Part shown: one piece after another, positions 37,900-45,314 of the stretch | How the letters are laid out: every line of letters starts with the position of its first letter | How positions within the stretch are numbered: position 1 is the first letter of the stretch | Assembly: GCF_015245355.1 (NCBI RefSeq) | Contig: NZ_CP063311.1 | Location: forward strand, 2,993,705-3,057,704 | Reading direction: 5' to 3' | DNA from: Anabaenopsis elenkinii CCIBt3563 | Lineage (GTDB): Bacteria > Cyanobacteriota > Cyanobacteriia > Cyanobacteriales > Nostocaceae | Length of the DNA stretch: 64,000 nt | Notes under the pieces: model-generated | Told to the model about the DNA's origin: nothing | Database searches by the model: none | What the model saw: only the letters and a program-made list of their open reading frames with translations | Position numbers and translations under genes: made by a program

Positions 37900-37914
37900 A
37901 TCTTGTAACAAGAT
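37900..37914. promoter_or_regulatory. Palindrome ATCTTGT-A-ACAAGAT in the sugar kinase/psaM intergenic region
   Basis: Perfect 7-bp arms around one base, placed 43 bp upstream of the sugar kinase start and 81 bp upstream of psaM. Its position suits an operator for either divergent gene. No regulator can be named. Confidence 0.4.
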
Positions 37915-37994
37915 ATTCCACATTTTTGGCAAAACAGTGAAAAGTAGTAAACGAACTGTTCAATATTAATTTGAAGCTCAGGAGGGTTCAAACC

Positions 37995-38090
37995 ATGCCT
38001 ATATCAGACACTCAGGTGTACATTGCTCTAGCTGTAGCGCTGATTCCAGGAATTCTGGCTTGGCGTTTAGCAACAGAACTCTATAAATAA
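37995..38090 (+). CDS. psaM: Photosystem I reaction centre subunit XII
   Basis: A 31-residue single-helix thylakoid membrane protein located at the photosystem I trimer interface. It begins [12 protein letters not shown], continues through a hydrophobic core [11 protein letters not shown] and ends R-L-A-T-E-L-Y-K. A strong ribosome-binding site AGGAGG (37980-37985) sits nine bases before the ATG. The gene is followed by an intrinsic-type hairpin, indicating a monocistronic transcript. It is too short for most automatic gene finding. Confidence 0.97.
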   Translation: MPISDTQVYIALAVALIPGILAWRLATELYK

Positions 38091-38149
38091 CGCCTCTGAC
38101 ATCGTACTGGGGTAGATTAAAAGTACATTAAAAATCGCCCCACTCTCAA

Positions 38150-38183
38150 ACAACAATCAGGCTCGTCCTGGTTGTTGTCTTTA
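38150..38183 (+). terminator. Terminator hairpin after psaM
   Basis: A 12-bp stem with one mismatch (ACAACAATCAGG with TCCTGGTTGTTGT) and a CTCG loop is followed by CTTTAT. It ends the psaM transcript about 60 bases after the stop. Confidence 0.65.
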
Positions 38184-38245
38184 TAGGTAATACCAATTTA
38201 AGTAAAATAAGACATCATTCAACTTACAAGACCTAAAGCTGGGAA

Positions 38246-38274
38246 TTGACATAATCTTCTAAAAGAAGAATAAT
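38246..38274 (+). promoter_or_regulatory. Sigma-70-type promoter with a palindromic spacer
   Basis: TTGACA at 38246-38251, exactly 17 bases of spacer, then AATAAT at 38269-38274. Inside the spacer is a perfect inverted repeat TCTTCT-AAA-AGAAGA (38255-38269), placed where a repressor would block polymerase. Transcription would start near 38282 and give a ~195-base leader for the gene at 38476. Confidence 0.55.
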
Positions 38275-38475
38275 CGGGCAACCGGGGTGATTGTGGCTAA
38301 GTGCCAAAAGTCTTTCATCCGAGCTACTTGCCTATATAGAGTAACATTTTAACTTGAAATATACGTGTAGCAATTTGGAAAAAATGAAGTAATATGACAG
38401 CTAAGTAAGGGTGTAAACCCAGTCAGCGTGCATTCTATGATGTTCTCATGAAATCAGTCAGGTTTTTTAAGCATA

Positions 38476-38886
38476 ATGAACGCCATTCAACCGTCTAGAC
38501 CTCCGGTACAACCTATACAAAAACGCCGGGCTGTTCCTCGACCAAAACGCCATCTTCGTCAACGTTCCGACCAGGTTATGGCCCTGGAAACCACAGCTAA
38601 GATAGCAGTTAACTTGCTCCTGTCCGCTACAGCAGTATCTGCTCTGGTGCAACTTTTGCCTTATCACTGGACACAGCAAAATAGGTTGCGAGAAGTCAGG
38701 ACAGAGGTCAAGGTGATGGAAGAACGTGTTGAGAGTTTACAAAGGGAATTTGAGCAGAATTTCGATCCCCATCTAGCTCAAACTATTAGACAACAGCAAG
38801 CCTATAAATTTGAACCTAATCAAGTTCCAATAGTATTCGTAAATTCTGATTTTGACGAACCTGAAGTATTACATTTATTACCATAA
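38476..38886 (+). CDS. Small single-pass membrane protein with coiled coil (Slr1601-like putative cell-division protein)
   Basis: 136 residues. A basic, proline-rich N-terminus (~1-35) precedes a transmembrane helix (I-A-V-N-L-L-L-S-A-T-A-V-S-A-L-V) and a short coiled coil (R-E-V-R-T-E-V-K-V-M-E-E-R-V-E-S-L). The C-terminal tail is acidic. This topology, cytoplasmic tail then one helix then extracytoplasmic coiled coil, resembles FtsL/DivIC-type division proteins, and the protein resembles the cyanobacterial Slr1601 family annotated as putative cell-division proteins; that is recalled and not verified. A strong promoter lies ~200 bp upstream. Confidence 0.7.
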   Translation: MNAIQPSRPPVQPIQKRRAVPRPKRHLRQRSDQVMALETTAKIAVNLLLSATAVSALVQLLPYHWTQQNRLREVRTEVKVMEERVESLQREFEQNFDPHLAQTIRQQQAYKFEPNQVPIVFVNSDFDEPEVLHLLP

Positions 38887-38980
38887 GAAAATAGGGATTG
38901 AAGGGAAATTGGGGCGGAAAGCCGCCATACTAAAATCCGGTCATCTTGATCATGTCCGCAGGTGTATTGAGCACAATCTA

Positions 38981-39733
38981 TTAATGGGGATTTTCAACAG
39001 ATAACAGATCCTTTAACCAGTTTTCGATATGTACACGCAATGGGCAACTAAATATATCGTTTTTTTGATCTCCTCCGGGTAGTTTGGCCAGGGCGCGACG
39101 ATAATCTGCGATCGCACAATTCCAATCACCCCAAATATGATAAGTCCTACCCCTTTGTGCCCAAATATGACCTTCTAGTTGACCGAAAACCATTGCTACC
39201 TCAAAATTATCAATTGCCTCTTCGTATAGTTTCAAATCACGTAAGGTAATCCCTCTATTAATCTGTGCCCGGACATAACTAGGATTCAAATCAATCGCCC
39301 GGTCGTAGTCAGCCAGTGCTGCAGTAAATTCCTCATTTGCTGCATGGTAATTGGCTCGATTGTTATACGCGCTAGCTAAGTTGGGGTTCAATTGCAGTGC
39401 TTTGTTGTAATCCACCAAAGCTTTTGGCATTTCACCACTGTGAAAATAAATCAATCCCCTGTTGTTATAGTCAATAGAATTTTGGGGGCGGCGATCAATT
39501 AATTCCGTGAGTAAGGCGATCGCCTCTGTATAATCCCCTTGTTGAGCGGAACTCCAAGCCCAAGCCCGTAAGTAGTCATCCCCTAAAGCAGATGCACCAA
39601 TATCTTTCTGTTTATTCTCCTGCTTTCGTAAATTTTTAGTACTATTTATTACTTTAAATTTTGAATGATTTCTGTGAATTCCAGAACCTAAAGATGAATG
39701 TTTATTCATCGAATATTGCCTAATATCGTCCAT
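38981..39733 (-). CDS. Tetratricopeptide repeat protein
   Basis: A 250-residue protein. The first ~55 residues are basic and low-complexity. About five TPR units follow (Y-L-R-A-W-A-W-S-S-A-Q-Q-G-D-Y, Y-N-N-R-G-L-I-Y-F, Y-N-N-R-A-N-Y-H-A-A, A-Q-I-N-R-G-I-T-L, W-A-Q-R-G-R-T-Y). TPRs are protein-binding scaffolds, so the partner is unknown. The start at ATG 39733 is preferred to the TTG at 39742. It is alone on its strand and divergent from a conserved hypothetical gene. Confidence 0.82.
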   Translation of the reverse strand: MDDIRQYSMNKHSSLGSGIHRNHSKFKVINSTKNLRKQENKQKDIGASALGDDYLRAWAWSSAQQGDYTEAIALLTELIDRRPQNSIDYNNRGLIYFHSGEMPKALVDYNKALQLNPNLASAYNNRANYHAANEEFTAALADYDRAIDLNPSYVRAQINRGITLRDLKLYEEAIDNFEVAMVFGQLEGHIWAQRGRTYHIWGDWNCAIADYRRALAKLPGGDQKNDIFSCPLRVHIENWLKDLLSVENPH

Positions 39734-40049
39734 GTTTCCCAAAAAATTACATTTCTACTGATTATGGTAGTTGCCTGAATACTTTGATAAAATTGTATTT
39801 ATAGTTACTTTCCTCTCCGTTTAAAACACTACAGAAGCTGAGTAGACGACTTGACATTACTTAAACAATTAATGCTCAAACCTAATATTTAATACGTCAC
39901 CCATAAGTTAAATTCCAGAAAGAATAAATATCAATCTTTAAGACTAATCAGGCAGTAAGAGCAACAAATTGGTAGAATGCCCACAAGCGGCAACGGCAGA
40001 GTATAGCACTCAAGCACAAATCGTAATTTTGAAGGTTGAGAAAATTTTT
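39734..40049. other. Intergenic region, nothing recognised
   Basis: 316 AT-rich bases between two divergent genes. I see no tRNA, clear promoter pair or repeat, although promoters for both flanking genes should be here. Confidence 0.5.
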
Positions 40050-40514
40050 ATGACAACAGCAATTTCCTATGAAGATGCACCAGATCTCAGCGTTGACGAT
40101 TATATTGTTATAGGTCTATCAACTTGCTTCATTAAGGAAGATGGGGAAGTTTCTCAAGTGGAAGTAATAGAACCAATTCCCTCTGCTGCTTTAGAAGCAT
40201 TGTTCAAAGGTATTCCTACCTCCTATAAGCTAGCTTGTGCAACCACCCTAGGATCTATCCTGGATGGTAATAGACCTGTGTTACCAGATGGCTTTCCAGA
40301 TTCGGCTCAGTTTGGCGAAGAATTCGCCCTGCGGGTGTTTAGCGCGGCTCGCACCTACAAGCGACGTGAAACTGCACAGTCCCTGATTCCCTTAGGTACA
40401 AGCTACACTGATTTTCAATATTCTACCGAGCGTAAGCGCGTACTTAATCCTGCTAGAGTTGTCACGAAAGAAGACAATGTTAAACAGCATTCCCACACTC
40501 ACAAAGTCCTTTAA
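40050..40514 (+). CDS. Conserved cyanobacterial hypothetical protein
   Basis: 154 residues. The protein opens M-T-T-A-I-S-Y-E-D-A-P-D-L-S-V-D-D-Y and contains F-I-K-E-D-G-E-V, I-P-S-A-A-L-E-A-L and P-T-S-Y-K-L-A; no catalytic motif or membrane helix is visible. It looks like a soluble protein with a mixed fold and a disordered C-terminus. I do not recognise a named family. ATG 40050 is chosen because the upstream in-frame region begins with TTG and looks non-conserved. It converges with yajQ; two hairpins separate the genes. Confidence 0.65.
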   Translation: MTTAISYEDAPDLSVDDYIVIGLSTCFIKEDGEVSQVEVIEPIPSAALEALFKGIPTSYKLACATTLGSILDGNRPVLPDGFPDSAQFGEEFALRVFSAARTYKRRETAQSLIPLGTSYTDFQYSTERKRVLNPARVVTKEDNVKQHSHTHKVL

Positions 40515-40578
40515 CCTCAGATAATTAATGACTGTGAAACTATAATCCCCGTGGGTCCACGCAGGGGAGTGTCAAAGA

Positions 40579-40603
40579 CTGGGGCGGATAAAATCCACCC
40601 CAG
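40579..40603 (-). terminator. Hairpin downstream of yajQ
   Basis: CTGGGGCGGA (40579-40588) pairs with TCCACCCCAG (40594-40603) except for one position, with a 5-base loop. It sits just after the yajQ stop; a second imperfect hairpin (CCCCGTGGG / CCACGCAGGGG) lies at about 40547-40567. Confidence 0.5.
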
Positions 40604-40610
40604 AGGTTGT

Positions 40611-41102
40611 TTAACGGTAATTGGTAAATTGCAAAGCCACAGGAAAGTCTTCTTGTTTCAGACGCTGCATCACAGCTTGTAAGTCATCCTTAGCTTTAGC
40701 TGAAACTCTTACAGCATCACCTTGAATTGAGGGTTGTACTTTTTTGAACTCGTCCCGAATCAATTTGGAAATTTGTTTAGCTATTTCCTGACTGATACCT
40801 TTTTTGAGGGTGATTTCTTGACGTACACGGTTACCACTAGCTGATTCAACCTTGCCAAACTCGAAAATTTTTTGAGAAAGCTGACGCTTGGCGGCTTTTT
40901 CCCGGAGAATGTTGTGAACAGAATCTAAGGTAAACTCGCTGTCAGTGCTGACATTAATGGTTTGCTCGTTTAACTCCACAGTGGTTTGAGTATCTTTGAG
41001 GTCATAACGACTTTTGATATCTCGGATCACTTGATCGACAGCATTGACTAATTCTTGTCGATCAAAGTCGCTCACAATGTCAAAGGAATATGTAGAAGCC
41101 AT
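40611..41102 (-). CDS. yajQ: YajQ-family nucleotide-binding protein
   Basis: 163 residues. The YajQ/UPF0234 family has two ferredoxin-like domains; some members bind cyclic di-GMP. The N-terminus [12 protein letters not shown], the [10 protein letters not shown] segment, [19 protein letters not shown] and the C-terminal [10 protein letters not shown] are diagnostic. ATG 41102 is chosen since the longer frame begins at a TTG and adds unrelated residues. It lies directly downstream of a MAPEG gene on the same strand, so the two may form a transcript. Confidence 0.95.
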   Translation of the reverse strand: MASTYSFDIVSDFDRQELVNAVDQVIRDIKSRYDLKDTQTTVELNEQTINVSTDSEFTLDSVHNILREKAAKRQLSQKIFEFGKVESASGNRVRQEITLKKGISQEIAKQISKLIRDEFKKVQPSIQGDAVRVSAKAKDDLQAVMQRLKQEDFPVALQFTNYR

Positions 41103-41159
41103 AAACAATTTTAGATTTTCGATTTCTTGATCATTACAGTCCCACCCCCTATTGGCCAA

Positions 41160-41582
41160 TTAACTCTGGGCTTGAATGATACTGGAAATAATCAGAATAG
41201 CAGAGCTCAGGGAGCCAATGGCAAACATTAGTGATCGCAATAGGGGTATATTCAAAATATAAGAAATTGAGTATAGCAACCGGGCTACCACAAAAGCGAT
41301 GGCCGCCACTGTTGCTGTAGTAGAATGTACCCCAGTTATATATGCCATGAGTGCTGCGATGGCAAACAACATAAATGCTTCTAGGGAGTTTTGATGCGCC
41401 CAGGTGGCTCGTTGAGCATAGGGGGGCAATTTATCGAATACAGCGCGAGGTGTAGCAAGGGCTTGATACCCAATCTGCACCCGCGCATAAGCTACCAACA
41501 GAAAGGGCAGGTAAATCAGAAGGGCGGCAGCGGCAATGGAATACAATAAAATAACAGACACAGGTAGTTGCGATAGCATCAT
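41160..41582 (-). CDS. MAPEG-family membrane protein
   Basis: 140 residues with four hydrophobic helices (V-I-L-L-Y-S-I-A-A-A-A-L-L-I-Y, F-M-L-F-A-I-A-A-L-M-A-Y, A-A-I-A-F-V-V-A-R-L-L-Y and the C-terminal S-A-I-L-I-I-S-S-I-I). The motif R-A-T-W-A-H-Q-N-S-L-E-A-F is the MAPEG signature (the microsomal glutathione transferase-like fold). Bacterial members are of unknown or glutathione-linked function. Two adjacent ATGs (41582, 41579) are possible starts. yajQ follows closely. Confidence 0.9.
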   Translation of the reverse strand: MMLSQLPVSVILLYSIAAAALLIYLPFLLVAYARVQIGYQALATPRAVFDKLPPYAQRATWAHQNSLEAFMLFAIAALMAYITGVHSTTATVAAIAFVVARLLYSISYILNIPLLRSLMFAIGSLSSAILIISSIIQAQS

Positions 41583-41701
41583 GAAACCAATCAATGTAAT
41601 GTATTTGTACTTAGCTGTGATGAACAGGTAACAGGTGGTTACCTGTTACCAATTCGCAGTTTCCTATATCTATCATTACCTGGGCGAGGACTTACTGCAC
41701 T

Positions 41702-42205
41702 TTAGTCAAAGTAGAAAAGTGTGACCACTTTTCTTTGTTCTTCTGCATCTCTACAAGTTTGCAGCAGAGTGCGACTGTCATGAAATGCAAAACAGACCAG
41801 TTGCTGGCAGCGAGAGATGATCTCTTTGTTACAAATGTAACTAGCTTCAGCTAAAGACAGGTGATCATTACTGGCATTTTCTACCAGATGCATCACCTGC
41901 TCTAGTTGTTGGCGTGATTCATAGGGCTGACGTTCCAAACTTTGGGGTAAAATCACCGTCAATAAATTAGGATCAGCCCGCATTGCTCCCTTAATAGCAG
42001 CTGAATTTGTCCCTGTAGCCCCAGAGGTGATCACCCGATTTCCTGATAGAACCAGGGCGTAGGTCATCATCTCAATGAGATTTTGATGCGTAATTGGCAC
42101 ATGACGAGAACCCAACAAGGCGATTCGCTTAGAACCAGTTTGCCGGATGGTCGCCAGTTCCTGCGCTAATGTATCGAGGTTGGTAAGGTCTGTTGACTGG
42201 CTCAA
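41702..42205 (-). CDS. DprA/LOG-like Rossmann-fold protein (DNA recombination-mediator protein A type)
   Basis: 167 residues with a Rossmann-like nucleotide-binding fold: I-A-L-L-G-S-R-H-V-P-I, V-I-T-S-G-A-T-G-T-N-S-A-A-I-K-G, V-I-L-P-Q-S-L. This corresponds to the core of DprA/Smf and LOG proteins; the cyanobacterial family is annotated as DNA recombination-mediator protein A. It is much shorter than full DprA. No ATG is available in a sensible position; TTG at 42205 (M-S-Q-S-T-D-L-T) seems to be the start, because an in-frame stop lies just upstream. A role in DNA uptake or recombination is inference. Confidence 0.7.
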   Translation of the reverse strand: MSQSTDLTNLDTLAQELATIRQTGSKRIALLGSRHVPITHQNLIEMMTYALVLSGNRVITSGATGTNSAAIKGAMRADPNLLTVILPQSLERQPYESRQQLEQVMHLVENASNDHLSLAEASYICNKEIISRCQQLVCFAFHDSRTLLQTCRDAEEQRKVVTLFYFD

Positions 42206-42329
42206 AGATGAACATAATCACATTAAACAACCCAGTTATTCTACCAAACAGAGGGTAGGTGAACAGCAAAATTTAGTTACATATCGCTACATTTTTCTGA
42301 TATTTCTTTGGGTAGCTCAATAGCTTGTG

Positions 42330-42358
42330 GATACTCCCCACACCTAAAGGCGGGGGAT
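42330..42358. repeat. CCCCACACCTAAAGGCGGGG-type hairpin
   Basis: A hairpin with a CCCC/GGGG stem lies between two minus-strand genes. Similar hairpins flank IS200/IS605 elements in cyanobacteria, but no tnpA or tnpB is present, so it is either a relic end or a terminator for the upstream gene. Confidence 0.3.
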
Positions 42359-42369
42359 TCCAGCCTCAC

Positions 42370-43464
42370 TTAAGGTGATGTCCCTGCGGGAGTTAAGCCT
42401 AGTTTAGAGAGCAAGCGATCAATATCAAAATTCTCACTCATCAACTGGCGAATGCACTGAACCTTGATCGGTTCATGTACCCGTACTTGCCCAAAAGTAC
42501 GATCAATAATTTCCACAGTGCTTAGAGTATCTAAGTCAACCGAGAGGATGGGTATTTCAAGCTCTTCAGCACGACTGAGAATAAAGGCGGGTGGTGGCAG
42601 TTGTCCAGTCAAGATCAGGCATTGTGTGGAAGTTTCTAGGGCGGCTTGTTGAATTTCCACGCGATCGCCGCCTGTGACTACTGCCATATTTCGGCGTTTG
42701 CGGAAATACTTCACAGCCGCATTGACATTCATCGCTCCAATTGCCAAGCTCTCCACCATCAAATCCAGGCGATCGCCACGACAGAGAACTTCCGCCTTTA
42801 ACTGGTTTACCAGTTCACCAACGCTGACACTGCGGAGTAAATCACTTTTCGGCAATGTGGCCAATACGGGGATGTCTTGCTTTTCTAGAAACGGGCATAA
42901 TTGAGCGTCAACTATTTCTAATTGTTCGCTAGGGATATCATTAATCACAACTCCCACCAAGCGATCGCCCACATACCGCTTGGCAGATAATAAAGCTCCT
43001 GTTGAGAGCAGTGAATTATAACGTGTGACCAACAGTACAGCAGCATCTAAGGTCTCAGCAATCTGTAACAAAGACAAATCAAACAGACTGCCTTGTCTCA
43101 AATCGCCAGGACCCTCTAGCAATACTAAATCTCCCTGGGAAATTTGCAAATATTGCTGTTTTAATAACTGCTGATAATTGGTGTTATCTTCGCCGCGCCA
43201 GCGTTTTTTGACATTGACCTCATCCAAAGCCAATATTGTGGCAGCAACACGGTTTTTTGGTAAGTTCAGGCTATGAGCAATAAACTGGACATCTTCCTCA
43301 ACTACCGTTCCGCCAGATGCACTAAAACAAGTGCCTAGGGGTTTACCGTAGGCAATATCTAGTCCTTTTTGCTGTAGCTGATGAGACAAACCCAAAACAG
43401 TTGCGGATTTACCACTATAAATCTCAGTTGAGCCAATCAGCAAACATTTAGCAGATTTTGGCAC
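42370..43464 (-). CDS. BioD-like P-loop / DRTGG-domain protein (phosphotransacetylase-family annotation)
   Basis: 364 residues. The N-terminal ~210 residues are a dethiobiotin-synthetase-like P-loop domain (I-G-S-T-E-I-Y-S-G-K-S-A-T, L-L-E-G-P-G-D-L, V-V-I-N-D-I-P). Residues ~215-320 form a DRTGG domain (S-V-G-E-L-V-N-Q-L, G-G-D-R-V-E-I-Q-Q-A-A-L, L-I-L-T-G). This equals the N-terminal region of some Pta proteins without the acetyltransferase part. The GTG at 43464 is chosen because AGGAG lies seven bases upstream and the protein then starts P-K-S-A-K-C-L-L-I-G; an ATG at 43500 adds 12 residues. The function is unknown, possibly allosteric or cofactor-related. Confidence 0.85.
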   Translation of the reverse strand: MPKSAKCLLIGSTEIYSGKSATVLGLSHQLQQKGLDIAYGKPLGTCFSASGGTVVEEDVQFIAHSLNLPKNRVAATILALDEVNVKKRWRGEDNTNYQQLLKQQYLQISQGDLVLLEGPGDLRQGSLFDLSLLQIAETLDAAVLLVTRYNSLLSTGALLSAKRYVGDRLVGVVINDIPSEQLEIVDAQLCPFLEKQDIPVLATLPKSDLLRSVSVGELVNQLKAEVLCRGDRLDLMVESLAIGAMNVNAAVKYFRKRRNMAVVTGGDRVEIQQAALETSTQCLILTGQLPPPAFILSRAEELEIPILSVDLDTLSTVEIIDRTFGQVRVHEPIKVQCIRQLMSENFDIDRLLSKLGLTPAGTSP

Positions 43465-43837
43465 ACATGCACTCCTAATTGCAAAAGGAAATAGAAACAA
43501 GCTAGGTGTTTACTAATTTTAGTTGGTTCGGGCAACAGGCTGGAGTGCTGACAAGATAGAGTTGCGTGTAATGTACTTGGGGTATATGGTTTAGACCCTC
43601 AAAAATTATAGACAAATCTCAACAGTCGTAATCAGTCATTGGCTACCACACAAGTCCTCTTGCTCCATTAAAGTCGAAATTCAGTGCTAAGAAATGTTAA
43701 AAATTCGGTTACAATTGATTTGCATTGGCTTTAAACAAAGAAGCTGGAGCAATAAAAGCAAAAATCAGCACTCTCAAGTGTTGGATTGCTTACTTTTTTT
43801 CAGCTGTATAACAACTGGTTTTTGAATAAAGTAACCT
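43465..43837. other. Divergent intergenic region, nothing recognised
   Basis: About 370 bases between the DRTGG gene and mgdA. No RNA gene, repeat or clear promoter pair was identified, although both genes must be driven from here. Confidence 0.5.
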
Positions 43838-45247
43838 ATGCCAGCGAATTCCTGGCCCGAAGACGATTATTACGAAGAACTTGACGAACTTAACTCTGTA
43901 TTATCCGAACCATCGGCAGATAAGGAGGAGTCAGTGGTAGAGGTAGATTCCATGTCTCTACCATCCCGGTTTCAAGGACGTAGACGCAAAGCTGCTCTGA
44001 TTTTGACTGTAGTGTGGAGCGGTACAATCGCTTTGCATTTAGCTTCTTGGGGTTCAATATTTATTCTAGGACTGACTACTCTTCTAGGATTTCATGCCTT
44101 AGTAGTGGTATTTGCTAGACCCCGGCGCTATGCCAAAAAAATCCAGGGAAATTTTCCCTCTTTATCTGTGCTAGTAGCTGCCAAAAATGAGGAAGCCGTT
44201 ATTAGTAAATTAGTCAAGAATCTCTGTAATCTAGAATATCCAGATGGGCAATATGAAGTCTGGATAATTGACGATAACAGCACCGACAACACACAAGAAC
44301 TCTTAGGGCAACTAGCCCGAGAATATGACAAGCTCAAGGTTCTCAGACGTTCTCCACAAGCTACTGGCGGCAAATCGGGAGCATTAAATGAAGTTTTACC
44401 ACAGACCAAGGGCGAAATTGTAGCAGTATTTGATGCTGATGCTCAGGTAGTACCAGACTTATTACTGAAGGTAGTACCTTTATTCCAAAGAGAAAACGTG
44501 GGGGCGGTGCAGGTGCGAAAAGCCATCGCTAACGCTCAAGAAAATTTTTGGACTCAAGGTCAGATGGCAGAAATGGCTCTCGATACCTGGTTTCAGCAGC
44601 AACGTGTTACCATTGGTGGTATTGGTGAACTCCGAGGTAATGGTCAATTTGTCCGGCGTACGGCCTTAGAAAGTTGTGGCGGATGGAATGAAGAAACCAT
44701 TACGGACGATTTGGATCTGACCTTGCGCCTACATTTAAACCAATGGGATATTGAGTGTACATTTTTCCCGGCTGTGCAGGAAGAAGGTGTGACAAATGCG
44801 ATCGCCCTTTGGCATCAGCGTAATCGTTGGGCAGAAGGCGGCTATCAACGCTATTTAGATTACTGGGATCTAATTGTTAAAAACCGCATGGGTACCCGCA
44901 AAACCTGGGATATGCTGATGTTTATGTTAAGTATGTATATCCTACCCACAGCAGCAATTCCCGATTTATTAATGGCCCTGGCTCGCCATCGCCTACCAAT
45001 TTTAGGACCGTTAACTACACTATCTGTGGCTATGTCTGTTATGGGTATGTTTGCCGGACTAAAGCGTATACGTCAAGATGAGAAATTTAATATTTCTACA
45101 TCTTTTCTGTTACTGCTACAAACACTACGTGGCGCTTTGTATATGTTGCACTGGTTAGTTGTGATGAGCAGTACCACGGCTCGGATATCCCTGAGGCCAA
45201 AACGTCTAAAATGGGTGAAAACCGTGCATTTAGGAAGCGGCGACTAG
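43838..45247 (+). CDS. mgdA: Monoglucosyldiacylglycerol synthase (GT2 membrane glycosyltransferase)
   Basis: A 469-residue family-2 glycosyltransferase, closely resembling cyanobacterial Sll1377/MgdA, which makes monoglucosyldiacylglycerol, precursor of the thylakoid lipid MGDG. The N-terminal ~50 residues are acidic. Two helices (~52-90) are followed by the GT2 domain with V-L-V-A-A-K-N-E-E, I-I-D-D-N-S-T-D-N-T near 143, V-F-D-A-D-A-Q near 197, T-D-D-L-D-L near 288 and the processive-type H-Q-R-N-R-W-A-E-G near 326. Further helices lie at ~350-450. The last residues K-W-V-K-T-V-H are typical. A strong terminator follows. Confidence 0.9.
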   Translation: MPANSWPEDDYYEELDELNSVLSEPSADKEESVVEVDSMSLPSRFQGRRRKAALILTVVWSGTIALHLASWGSIFILGLTTLLGFHALVVVFARPRRYAKKIQGNFPSLSVLVAAKNEEAVISKLVKNLCNLEYPDGQYEVWIIDDNSTDNTQELLGQLAREYDKLKVLRRSPQATGGKSGALNEVLPQTKGEIVAVFDADAQVVPDLLLKVVPLFQRENVGAVQVRKAIANAQENFWTQGQMAEMALDTWFQQQRVTIGGIGELRGNGQFVRRTALESCGGWNEETITDDLDLTLRLHLNQWDIECTFFPAVQEEGVTNAIALWHQRNRWAEGGYQRYLDYWDLIVKNRMGTRKTWDMLMFMLSMYILPTAAIPDLLMALARHRLPILGPLTTLSVAMSVMGMFAGLKRIRQDEKFNISTSFLLLLQTLRGALYMLHWLVVMSSTTARISLRPKRLKWVKTVHLGSGD

Positions 45248-45274
45248 CTTTGGTGAGCTAAGTTTAAGACTGGA

Positions 45275-45314
45275 AATCTATCCAAAATTTACAAAATTTT
45301 GGATAGATTTTTTT
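45275..45314 (+). terminator. Strong intrinsic terminator between mgdA and dnaX
   Basis: A perfect 16-bp stem, AATCTATCCAAAATTT (45275-45290) with its complement (45294-45309), three-base loop ACA, then TTTTT. It overlaps the end of the convergent dnaX gene. Confidence 0.85.

Noticed and set aside
42330..42358. IS200/IS605 element
   Set aside because: Only a short end-like hairpin is present; no tnpA, tnpB or second end could be found.
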